64,000 nt of DNA from Callorhinus ursinus (lineage: Eukaryota > Chordata > Mammalia > Carnivora > Otariidae). This document shows, piece by piece, positions 48,268 through 58,722 of this stretch (within the stretch, counting starts at the first letter, position 1; each line of letters opens with the position of its first letter). The notes beneath the pieces were generated by a model. That model did not search any database, was not told the origin of the DNA, and worked only from the letters and a program-made list of their open reading frames with translations. Position numbers and translations under genes: made by a program. The stretch is from contig NW_020313157.1 of NCBI RefSeq assembly GCF_003265705.1, positions 886,429-950,428 on the forward strand, given 5' to 3'.

Positions 48268-48960
48268 AGAGATATCTGCACCTCCACCTTCACGGCAGCA
48301 TTATTCACAACAGCCTAGATATGGAAACAGCCTAAGTGTACTCCAACAGAGCGGATGAATGGATAGAAATCAGGATGCACACATATATCTATACATACTA
48401 TATAAAATCGTATATTGGAGCTATATATGGAATATAATGGAGTATTTTTCAGCCAGGAGAAAGAGGGAAATTCTGCTATGTGCAACAACTTAGATGAATC
48501 TTGAGGGCATTAGGCTAAGTGAAATAAGTTAGAGAAAGACAAGTACTGTAGGACATCACTTATATGTGGAACCTAAAAAAGCTGAACTCAGAGAAACAAG
48601 GTAGAGTGGTGGTTACCAGAGGCTAGTGGAAAGGGAAAATAGAGAGATATCAATCAAAGGGGACAAACTTCCAGTTACAAATTTAGCAACTGTGGGGATC
48701 TAACATAGAATATGGTGATTACAGCTAGTAGCACCGTATTATTCACTTGAAAGATGCTAAGAGAGTAAACCCTAAGTGTTCTCCCCACACAAAGGAAATG
48801 GTAGTTTGTGGCAGGATGGAGGTGTTAGCTAAGGCTGTGGTGGTAATCATGTTACAACATATGAACGCCCGAAAACAACAAGCTGTACACCTTAAACCTA
48901 TACAATGTTATATGTCAATTTTATCTCAATAAAGCTGGGATTTTTTTGTTTGTTTTTAAA
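48268..48960 (+). mobile_element. L1M 3' end, sense (first of a stack of three)
   Basis: Typical sequence from 'gcattattcacaacagcc' through 'attaggctaagtgaaataag', 'agaggctagtgg' and 'gtacaccttaaacctatacaatg' to 'ctcaataaagctggg' (polyadenylation signal at about 48927). The next L1 begins right after its T/A-rich end at about 48962. Confidence 0.88.
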
Positions 48961-48961
48961 T

Positions 48962-49446
48962 GGTAGTCCCTGCTTGCACACCAATGCTCATAGCAGCATC
49001 ATTCACAATAGCCAAAAGGTGGAAGCAATTCAAGTGTCCACTGACAGATAAATGGATAAACACAATGTGGTCTGTATGAACAATGGAGTATCACTGAGCT
49101 TTAAAACAGAAGGAAATTCTGACACATGTTACAATATGGATGAACCTTGAAGACATTAGGCTAAGCGCAATAAGCCAGGAACAATAAAACAGATATTGCG
49201 TGATTCCACTGATATGAGGTACCATATGAGTATACTCATTATATGAGTAGTCAAATTCATAGAGACAGGAAGTAGAATGGTGGTTGCCAGGGGCTGGGGG
49301 AGAAAAGAGAAAGGGTAGTTAATTCTTAATCTATGGAGTTTTCCTTTGGGGAGAAGAAAAAGTTCTGGGACAGATGTGGTGAGGGCCGCACAACAACGTG
49401 AATGTATTTAATGCCACTGAACTGTACACTTAAAATGGTTAAAATG
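48962..49446 (+). mobile_element. L1M 3' end, sense (second of the stack, first half)
   Basis: 'agcagcatcattcacaatagcc', 'gtccactgacagataaatgg', 'catgttacaatatggatg' and 'gttgccaggggctgggg' belong to an L1M 3' end. It is cut at 49446 by the younger insertion and resumes at 50107. The 16-bp site 'taaaatggttaaaatg' (49431-49446) is repeated at 50091-50106. Confidence 0.88.
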
Positions 49447-50090
49447 CACAAACAATGAATCATGGAACACTACATCAAAAACTAATGATGTATGGAATAT
49501 TATGCAGCCATCAAAAGGAATGAGATCTTGCCATTTGCAACGACGTGGATGGAACTGGAGGGTGTTATGCTGAGTGAAATAAGTCAATCAGAGAAAGACA
49601 TGTATCACATGACCTCACTGATATGAGGAATTCTTAATCTCAGGAAACAAACTGAGTGTTACTGGAGTGGTTGGGGGTGGGAGGGATGGGGTGGCTGGGT
49701 GATAGACATTGGGGAGGGTATGTGCTACGGTGAGCGCTGTGAATTGTGCAAGACTGTTGAATCACAGATCTGTATTTCTGAAACAAATAACGCAACATAT
49801 TTTAAGAAAAAAGAAAAAGAAGAAGATAACAGGAGAGGAAGAATGAAGGGGAGTAAGTCAGAGGGGGAGACGAACCATGAGAGACGATGGACTCTGAAAA
49901 ACAAACTGAGGGTTCTAGAGGGTAGGGGGGAGGGGGATGGGTTATCCTGGTGATGGGTATTGAGGAGGGCACGTTCTGCATGGAGCACTGGGTGTTATGC
50001 ACAAACAATGAATCATGGAACACTGCATCAAAAACTAATGATGTAATGTATGGTGATTAACATAATACAAAATTTAAAGAAAAAATAAAA
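49447..50090 (+). mobile_element. Young carnivore L1 3' UTR insertion, 5' truncated, rearranged
   Basis: Carnivore-specific L1 3' UTR: 'ggaatattatgcagccatc', 'tgggagggatggggtggctgg', 'agggcacgttctgcatgg' and the end 'gtatggtgattaacataat' plus an A-rich tail. It contains the two related halves known for the carnivore L1 3' UTR. Its first 46 bases (49447-49492) repeat the sequence at 50000-50045 with one mismatch, so the truncated 5' end starts with a piece of the 3' end. Bounded by a perfect 16-bp target-site duplication (49431-49446, 50091-50106). Confidence 0.93.
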
Positions 50091-50106
50091 TAAAATGGTT
50101 AAAATG

Positions 50107-50168
50107 GTGAATTTTATGTTATGTATATTTTACCACAACAAATAATAATTGTAAAAAAAATAAATAAA
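50107..50168 (+). mobile_element. L1M 3' end, sense (second half after the young insertion)
   Basis: 'gtgaattttatgttatgta' and 'attttaccacaacaaataataattg' complete the L1M 3' UTR that was interrupted at 49446. It ends in an A-rich tail with AAATA units. Confidence 0.85.
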
Positions 50169-50219
50169 AGCCTTGGGAAAAAGTATTGTCTGCTGCATAG
50201 GCTTAAATAAAAGGATTAT

Positions 50220-50345
50220 TGAGCAATTATTTTCTCTAACCACTGGCTGAGTACTTAAACGTAAAATCTCACTGAATCCCCACAAGAACTCCTCGGGGAT
50301 AGGGATGGTGATCTTCCCACTTTAGGGAGTTAGTAAGATGATGGT
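50220..50345 (-). mobile_element. Possible MIR, antisense, partial
   Basis: 'aaaatctcactgaatcccc', 'acaagaactcctcgggga' and 'gatcttcccactttaggga' resemble the antisense MIR 3' part. Confidence 0.5.
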
Positions 50346-51535
50346 AGATACAGAAACGTACCACTCAGGGACCTCTTCACTGCAGGACCAGCTGCCCAGC
50401 TGTGGAAGGCGAGGTCAGCAGGCAACCACAGCTGCCAGTCCTACAGAGTCTGCCTCAGCTGCAGAGAGCCTCTTTGGTAAAGGTCACACCATTCCCGGGG
50501 CAGCCTGCATCCAAAGCCTGAGAGACGTAGGGCATAAAGACCCAGACATTTCAGCCCACTGCGGGGAAACTCTGATGGGATATTCACTCTGCTGCACCCC
50601 GCTGGCTTTGCCAGGTTCACACCACCGTCTTACTTGTCCCTCTGCCCAAACCTGTTCCCTTCTCCTTTCTTTCACAGATGTGGATCCCCACTAAGCATCT
50701 TGCACCCCAAGTGTCCTGTGAGCATCTGCTTGTGAAGACCCTGACAAGGGTCACGTAGTTCAAGGGTATGACTAGTAAAGGGAGGAAAGAGGATATTTGG
50801 AGCATTAACAAATATACCTTGGTACACAGTCCTCACTACAGGGATAAGTGATCATAAGTTCTCAGCGTCGTCAACTATTACTTTTCACCACTTATTAAGA
50901 CACTGTATAGAAAATATGGTAAATGTAGTAATAATGACAATGTGAGTTTCAAGATCTTGTCTTACCAGGTGATGATCTCATCTTAACCAGGTGATTAGCT
51001 TCAAAACTACCTACGCTTTTTTTTTTTTTTTTTTTTTAATCCTTGAAGGCTATGCTTGTTTCTCATTTCAATGAGTCTTGGGTCCATCTACTGAGAGGGA
51101 CATCCAGGACAGGGAGGTGTGAGATATGGGCTCTTCCAACATTCCCGGACCAAACAGAAACACTTGAGTATGCCCCACCTCTGTCTTTGACTACAAACAA
51201 ATCACCTTGGGCCAACTGCTCCACTGTTTGCAGATGCCTGCCTGCTTTGTGCTGGCCTTCTGGGGTTGGGGGAGGGAAGAGTTATCTGATGAGAGAGTGG
51301 TTTCACGCTTTTCTTGCCAATCATAAGAGAAGGAAAGGCCACCCAGCAAACATTTGTGACAGCTAGCTCACCCCACGTACCCGGGCAAATTATGTTTTGA
51401 CTCAATAACGCAGAACAATTTATACCTGTCCACCAATTTAACATTGCCTTTGAGCCCGAATTGAAGGACTTGTAGCAGAATAGCTATACTTAGTGCCCAG
51501 ACCACTCATTTGGCACTTACATACAACTAACTATC
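50346..51535. other. Unassigned, apparently unique sequence
   Basis: Includes the poly(T) at 51.0 kb; no gene recognised. Confidence 0.5.
51014..51040. repeat. Poly(T) run
   Basis: T-run of over 20 bases. I found no retrocopy or SINE attached to it. Confidence 0.92.
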
Positions 51536-52069
51536 ATGAGTTTTCCTTTACTGTGCCTTAAGTGTTCATATCGTTATGCTCCTTTTCCCAACTTGATCAT
51601 AAACCCCTTCAAAACAAGAGCCACGTCTGATGGTTCATTTTTGATCCCAGAGCATCAACCCAATGCCATGGCCATAATTAGAGTGGGGCACGGGCTGATT
51701 GACAGGAAACTAGCCATGCCAATGAAAACACCCTTCGTGTCGTCTAGTTTAAAGGGTCCATTTGTCTGTTATGACATATCATTCACTTGGTGTTTGTTCC
51801 CCGAGTGCCTGACTAGTCAGTGTGTACAGGCCCCTAACACAATATGTAATGTGCTGAAATCGACCCAGTTAATATTGCCAAATGGCTTGGATTTTAAAGC
51901 CAGGCTTCTCCCACAAAGAAAAGCAGCAGAATCTTTACTGAAAAGTCTTTGCTTTTGCCTAGAAAAATACTTACACGTCATGACCACTACTGAGAATCTT
52001 ATTTTAGTTGCTAGTCTTTATAGCAACTTTGGAAGAATAGAGGGAGGAGAGCTCTGGAGGGAAACCTGA
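51536..52069 (+). other. 177-codon open frame, no recognised product
   Basis: The longest open frame outside the EEF1A1 retrocopy. The translation has no signal peptide, membrane segment, low-complexity repeat or domain that I recognise, and no intron/exon signals tie it to a gene. Part of the 5' half may be an old L2-like remnant ('cttgatcataaaccccttc...aagagccacgtctgatgg'). Probably a chance frame. Confidence 0.2.
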
Positions 52070-54060
52070 AAAGAATAAACTTGGAAAGACTGCAAGGCCA
52101 AAGTCCACCAGAATAGTCATCCATATTCTGTCTAGCATGCTGATAAAAATGTTTTAAAAAGTGACATGACAGGAGTACCTGAATGTGCTTTTGAAATGGG
52201 CTGGAGATGCTGCTTACTAATGGTGCTGATGGCTACCTGCTGATTATGATTTGTGTCACTCACCCACCCATTCTAATCCATAGATAACAAGGGAAGTGTC
52301 CAGTTTTGTGAACTTAACATGTGCCAAGAAACACGACACACTCTCTACCTAAATGAAATTATCATTTAAATTTAACAACAAAATCCCATACTCTAGAATC
52401 TACATACAGTACAGACAAATGTATTATGCTTCATTTATGGGAAAGGGGGAAAAAAGTCAGAAAGACTCCAAAAGCCCCCTAAGGTCATATAAATTAGAAA
52501 GTGGCAGAGCTGGAATTCAGTATCAGGGATGGGACCTAAATTTTTCACCATTGAGCAATGCTGAGAAAGCCAAACCACTGGGGAGGACAATGGAGCAGAA
52601 CAAACACATGGGATTTGAGAATGCTTGGAGGACAGCAGGTGGAAGATGCTGAAAATAGCACATAATAATGTGATTCAAACCAAAAAGGGGTGGGACCACC
52701 ACGTCTGCATTGTTGAATAACAGATGGAGAAGTGGCATGCTAGACCCTGCGGGCCCCCGGCAAATATTAATTGATGATGATGACTTCAGAAAAGCAAACA
52801 AAAATTTGAAGAGACAAAAGAAAGAGTCAAGTGCACATGGGGAAAGACAGGGGCCAGCCAGGGGAGAGATACTGACGGAACTGATTTGGGTTATGGCTGC
52901 CACAAAAGGACTTCAGAGGACTATTCTTGCTTAAGTATCTCAAGTTTCTGTAGCTGAAGCATCCATTCTGTTCTCTAAAAGAGTTGCACTTGAGAATGAA
53001 TGCAGGTTTTCCCACATTCTCCTAAATCTTAGTAAAATGAACTGGCTAAGATGCAGAAATAGATTACCCACACATCCTTTGTTTAGGCCCTAATGCTCTG
53101 TTCTTTTACCTAATGATATTTACGTGAGCCACTTGTCAAACTGGAGCATGAGGGAAAATAAAATTTTAAGGGAGTTGAAAGAAATGTAAGTAGATTTCTG
53201 GCTTCCATCTCCTAATTCATGAGTAACAAAATGCATATTTTATGATCTCCAAAGAGCTGATACAACACCATATTCACAGATTGTACGCTGTGGACAAGAG
53301 ACAATTCTAGTTAGTTCAACCACTGAGGAAGGTGATCAATCAGGACATAGTTATTGAGTACCTACCAAGAGCCAATTGACTCTTTGATTGGCTCCTTAAT
53401 AGAAATAGAACAGATAGATATAAATAATAGACTATTGGTCTTTGGGATACATACAACACTTGATTAGAATTTCTCTTCTAGTATCTGGGGTAGGTCTAGA
53501 AGCCCCGGTGATAGTGAAGGTGAGTATGTAGGGACATCTTCCAATTTTAAGGTTGGGTCTTCTTCCATTAGACATTTGTTGTTTCAAGTTTACCCAGTAA
53601 CGATTTCCCTTTCTGCTGTTTACAACACTGTTTGGGGAAGGATCATCCCATACTCCATTTTTTTTTAGATGGAGTTGCCTCAATTTCTTTAGCTCCAGAG
53701 GTGAGCACATGCCCTTGGCTTGGTACTTCAGCATATTCCATCCATCCATCATAGAGAATCGTTCAGCAATAATCATTTGACCCAAGTTGGTTCAGAGTGA
53801 ATGATTCAAGTGGTAAAATGGATTTACAATAAATTATTAGATTCTGGACAACTTGAGTTTTTGGATTCTTCTAGTCCTAAAGTCACCTGGACTTTCCATA
53901 TGAACCAATATATCCCCTTTCATGCATAAGCTAGTTTGAGTTGGGTTTCTGTCATTTGCACCCAAAGGATTCCTGATTAGTAGAATGCTTAATATAAGTT
54001 TCTTTAGCAAGTGCAATGAGCAAACTCAAGAGTCACAAATAAAGTGGGTGGAAAAGGATT
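52070..54060. other. Unassigned, apparently unique sequence
   Basis: A possible antisense MIR scrap at 52480-52530 ('gtggcagagctggaattcag'). Frames of 117-126 codons on the minus strand have no recognised domain. Confidence 0.45.
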
Positions 54061-54077
54061 TAAATTCTGGCAAAATA

Positions 54078-54244
54078 GGGGCGCCTGGGTGGCTCAGTCA
54101 TTAAGCGTCTGCCTTTGGCTCAGGTCGTGATCCCAGGGTCCTGGGATCCAGCCCTGCGTCGGGCTCCCTGCTCAGTGGGGAGTCTGCTTCTCCCTCTCCC
54201 ACTCCCCCTGCTGTGTCTCTCTGTCAAATAAATAAATAAAATCC

Positions 54245-54281
<37 letters not shown>
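54078..54281 (+). mobile_element. Young Can-SINE, sense
   Basis: Head 'ggggcgcctgggtggctcag', body close to consensus, tail with an expanded (AAAT)n run at about 54250-54281. The 17-bp target-site duplication 'taaattctggcaaaata' (54061-54077 and 54282-54298) is perfect. High similarity to consensus and the perfect duplication suggest a recent, possibly polymorphic insertion. Confidence 0.97.
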
Positions 54282-54282
<1 letters not shown>

Positions 54283-54298
54283 AAATTCTGGCAAAATA

Positions 54299-56419
54299 AC
54301 AAATCTGGTATACTTTTAGAACTACTGCTATAGTGATCACACTGTTAATCACTATCAAAGTAGTACCCTGACTCCTCTAGGCAACTCCTAAATATCTTCA
54401 CAGAATTCATTTATATATACATATATAGATATATTTTTTTCATTACCTCAAGGAAATTCTGAAAGGAGAGAAATGAAGAATCTCGCATTGGCCAAGCAAT
54501 TGTTTGAAATGCCTAAGCTTTTCTTTATGGAAGTTTTTAAATGCAGTCACTTTTGATTTAGTACAGAATTATAATCAACTAGCGGCTACAGGCATTTTAA
54601 GCTGCTGGAGTTTATTTTGGGAGTTTTGCAAGACAGCAATCTCCATTTCTTAAACATGTGCTTTAGTAAGACAAAATACTATTTCTCAGTAGAGCACACC
54701 CTTAAAGAAAATCAATGTAAATGTTATTCTACTTCTCACCTCCTTTTCCATATAAAACTAAACACTCCAAAACACGGGCACCGCAAACTCTATTTCTAAA
54801 GGTTTTGTAAGTTAAGCAATCCAAGGAAGTTACATGAAAAAAGTCCCCTTTGAGATATGAAAGTGTTCATATCTGAACAAGACTGTACTGATAGCGAAAG
54901 GGAATACACTGCAATATTTGATGAAGAGAAGTAATTATCATTTATGAATGAGGAAGCTCAATGTTTTCCTAAATCACTCAAATTAAACCTCAAATAAATA
55001 TTTGAAGTTCTCCATCTAATTCAGCTACAATGAAACACTGAATCTCATTACCTTTGGATTTACACTGACTCTAATTTCAAAGATTATATTTATTTCAGGA
55101 AGGACTAAAAAGCATTTTTCACTAGGAGGAAAATGGGTTGAAGTTTCAATATAAAACAACACCCATTGCATATTATAAAAACAATGTGACATTCTTGGAC
55201 TTTTTTCCAAAGAAAAATCTCTAAAAATAAGTTCTGGATATTTCACTTAGCTCAGAGATTAAAAAAAAAATTATAATGTAAATATCAGTTGTTCTATTAT
55301 TGTCTATAAGAGCAGTACATAGTGATATTGTATACCTCACTTCTAGCTGATCTATTATATAAACTAGAGAATGTTATTCACTTTACAAAATAATTCCCCA
55401 CTCTACAAAAATACTCAGAATAAGATTTCATTTAATAATGAGTTCCCTAGTGCATTCTACCTGTAACTTAATTCAATTTTCACAGTTTTCTAGATACAAC
55501 AATTGCCTCAAGCAAGGTAAACTTCTTTGTCAGTTTATGTGCACATATAATCAAAAATCAGACGAGTATGTGTAAGTCTGGACATCTCTTAAAAAACTTA
55601 TGCAATGTGATTCTCAAAAGAATCCCCAGTTGGTCACCATTTTCACCATATCCTAACTCCTCCATAGTTTCATGGTTGTATGGAGATGCTGACCCTGAAG
55701 CCCCCTTAGATTTCAAGCAGGGAAAACAAGTAAAAGTAAAGAAACAAACAAAATAGGACATTATAACAAAAACATCAAAGGCATATTATTTATCTTTGCT
55801 ACAAGATGTAGAGAGAAGATTCATGATTATTGAGCTGCATTTCCCAATGTAATCCACAGTCATTAATTTATTTAACAAATATTTGCTGAGTACCAACTAT
55901 AAACTGGACACTGTAACAGTCTTTTACCACGATATTCTCCTTGAAGGGTCGGGGGGAGAATTCAAGGACCAATACTTTTAGAGTACACATCATTCCATAT
56001 CCCATTCTTGGAGATTCATAACAGGTGCATTGCTCTCTTTAAGGGATCTGAGAAATCTTGCAGTAAAGAAACTTATTAATCCAACCATTTCCAAATACAT
56101 TTAATTATGCCACTTTACTTTTTTTAAAATACTCAATATCCACTGGGACAAGGGTTTTCTGAGATATTGGTTATCTAAAAATTATATTATTCTCTGTATA
56201 CTCATCAAAAGCCTACCTAATTTAATATCAAATCTTTTCATACAGCTTTTGGAATGCCTTGATACTGCTTTTTGTTCCTTCCACCAAATACTTCTACTTG
56301 TAGTGACACCTGTGCTTTGATCTGTCAAGCATCCCCCCAAACCCTGAAACTTCTGGTTCCAACTCTTCACTCTTGCTCCCAAGGTGTGCCTTCTTTCTCA
56401 TCCTGCCTTATGGTACCCA
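54299..56419. other. Unassigned, unique AT-rich sequence
   Basis: 'aacaaatatttgctgagtacc' at about 55875 is a common ancient-repeat phrase, otherwise nothing recognised. Confidence 0.5.
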
Positions 56420-56730
56420 GTGTTCCAGGGTTGGGAACATAAACAAGGTCTGTCCAATCAATGTCTTCAATTACAGTGATTGATACTGGGGGAAAGCCCA
56501 TACCCTAAACTGGTCAAAGGAGAGGCAATCCTAGAACCCCATTTTTATAATTGTTACCCATGTAGTTGCTGGGACGATATGATGGAGCCTGTGGCTCCTG
56601 GTGGCCATCATGCTACTACATGGGAAAATAACAGCCATTATAAAGCTAACACACAGAAAACAGAGGTAAAGAATGGCCTGAGAGTCTGTGTTACTGCATC
56701 TTGGTTAGTAAAGTGGCCCTTGATGAACAA
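56420..56730 (+). mobile_element. Possible LTR-like remnant
   Basis: 'gtctgtccaatcaatgtctt', 'atgatggagcctgtggctcc', 'gtggccatcatgctactaca' and 'gcctgagagtctgtgttact' have the feel of an old mammalian LTR (text about species rank: family unknown). Weak call. Confidence 0.3.
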
Positions 56731-57264
56731 AATATCTAGAAACAACTTTAAGGGGATGTAACTAAAATATTTTGGAATTTCCTTGGGCCAGGTATTCTTT
56801 GATAACATTTCTCATTCATAACCAAACTAAATTTTTCATGTGATGAGAGAGGCCAGTTCCCTCTTCTTCTCTCTATAATGGAATTTGGATGAAAACTGTG
56901 GATATAATCTACATAATTAATCTGTGCCAACTCCAAATGGTGAATAATCTCTTAAATTTTTTGTCAAGATAAATAGGATAGAAAATTGATTCACATCCCA
57001 GCCTCTGCTCTAATTTAATAGACATTGGAGACTTGTACAATGGAAAGAATATTGACAATATGATATAATAGCAGCCAAAAAGGGATTATTTAATAGGGGC
57101 AAAAAACTCAACAGATGGTAGATGTACTGTGATCCTCCATAAGAGATGAAATTCTTCTCTGAATCTGGAAACCAAATTATGGAAGTTTGTTTAAAATATT
57201 TCAGCATCTTAAGTAACACAAACATGTTTATATTACCACAGAAAGTTAAACTTGGCATAAAATA

Positions 57265-57410
57265 ACCTTGGAGATTGACTCAATTTTCTCATCTGTAATG
57301 TGGGGGAAATAACCATGCCCTCTTCATATGGGTGAACTGTAAATGAGATAATCCACACAAAGCATCTAGCATAGTGTGGGGCACACTGTCAACACTACAT
57401 AATTGTTTGG
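57265..57410 (+). mobile_element. MIR, sense, 3' part
   Basis: 'caattttctcatctgtaatg', 'gaactgtaaatgagataatcc' and 'agtgtggggcacactgtcaa' match the MIR 3' half. Confidence 0.7.
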
Positions 57411-57895
57411 TGATGATGGTGGGGGTGATTATTGGGATGATGCTGATGACAATGTGGACTGCATGATGATGCTGACAATGTTGGTGTTGGAGGTGATTCC
57501 GAATGGATCAGAAGAGAGAGACATTACTCTGACTTGAAAGATAGGTGTCATTTCAATCAGGTGTCAGGAGAAATGCATTCCAAATAGAAGAAGGGGTAGG
57601 AGAAAAGGTGCTCAGGGGTGAAGCACATGGTGCGGCATGGACAGGACAATTTTCCAATTTTGCTAGAGTGTAGGTGAATAAATGACTTAAGTGGAAGATA
57701 ATTTGGGAGAGGAACACAGGAGGACAAACCATGCTGTTTCTTTCCTTTAATAAGTATATTGAGTCACTGAAAAGTAGTTAAGTATGCCAATGTGTTAGGC
57801 AGAATAATCTACCAGCTATGAGTAGGATGGATTGAAATGGAAGGAACTCTAGGCAGAGGTATCAGTTAGCAAAGGATTTCAAGAATGTAGGTTAC
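57411..57895. other. Unassigned; starts with an imperfect GAT/GATG repeat
   Basis: GATGATG-type units at 57412-57480 that merge into possible old repeat sequence ('aggtgtcaggagaaatgcattcc'). Confidence 0.45.
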
Positions 57896-57908
57896 AAAGA
57901 AGGAGGGC

Positions 57909-58101
57909 GGGGCGCCTCGGTGGCTCAGTCATTAAGCGTCTGCCTTTGGCTCAGGTCATGAGCCCAGGACCCTGGGCTGGAGCCCCCTGCTCGGCAGGAT
58001 GCCTGCTTCTCCCTCTCCCACTCCCCCTGCTTGTGTTCCCTCTCTCGCTGTGTCTCTCTCTGTCAAATAAATAAAGTCTTAAAAAAAAAAAAAAAAGAAA
58101 G
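57909..58101 (+). mobile_element. Young Can-SINE, sense
   Basis: Head 'ggggcgcctcggtggctcag', body 'cccactccccctgcttgtg', tail 'caaataaataaagtctt' followed by a pure A16 run. A 13-bp target-site duplication 'aaagaaggagggc' lies at 57896-57908 and 58102-58114. The long uninterrupted A-run is a sign of youth. Confidence 0.97.
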
Positions 58102-58207
58102 AAAGAAGGAGGGCTAAAACATTAGTGAAGTTACAGGAAACCACATCGGTTCTGTAATGTTCAACCACAGGGCTCAGATATCTACTGAGCCAAAGGTAAG
58201 TCACTGG

Positions 58208-58722
58208 TCACTGTAACAGTTTCCTGTTGTTGCTATAACATGTCACCACCAACACAGTAGCTCAAAATACTTACAGATTTATCTTACAGTTCTGCATATT
58301 ACAAACCTGGCATTTAACTCACTAGACTAAAATCAAGGTGTCTGCAGACAGGGCTGCATTCTTTCTTGGAGGTTCTTAGGGATAATCATTTCCTTGCCTT
58401 TTCCAACACTGAGATGCTTCCAATATTCCTTGGCCCATGACTGCTTCCTCCATCATCAAAGCCAGAAAAGTTGCATCCCTCTGACGATTTTTCCCTTGTC
58501 ACACGTCCACTCTGAGCACAGCAGGGGAAGATTCTCAGCCTTTAAGGACCCTTGTGATTACATGAGGTCCAACCAGAAAATCCAGGATAACATCCCCAGT
58601 CCAAGGTCCTTAATTTAACCATATCTGCAAAGTCCCTTTGCCATGTCAAGTGAAATATTCACAAGTTCCAGGAATAAGGATATGGACTTTGCAGGGGAGG
58701 GAGAGCATTATTCTGCCTGCCA
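58208..58722 (-). mobile_element. MaLR-like LTR (MLT1 type), antisense, diverged
   Basis: 'cctgttgttgctataacatg', 'acagttctgcatattac', 'aaatcaaggtgtctgcagac', 'acatgaggtccaaccagaaa' and 'tctgcaaagtccctttgcca' follow the MLT1 layout in antisense. Strongly diverged; ends approximate. Confidence 0.65.

Noticed and set aside
49699..50023. Frames rich in Lys/Glu (plus) or Ser/Phe (minus)
   Set aside because: Young L1 3' UTR sequence, non-coding.
51014..51040. Possible antisense retrocopy starting from the poly(T)
   Set aside because: Sequence after the T-run shows no homology that I recognise and no direct repeat.
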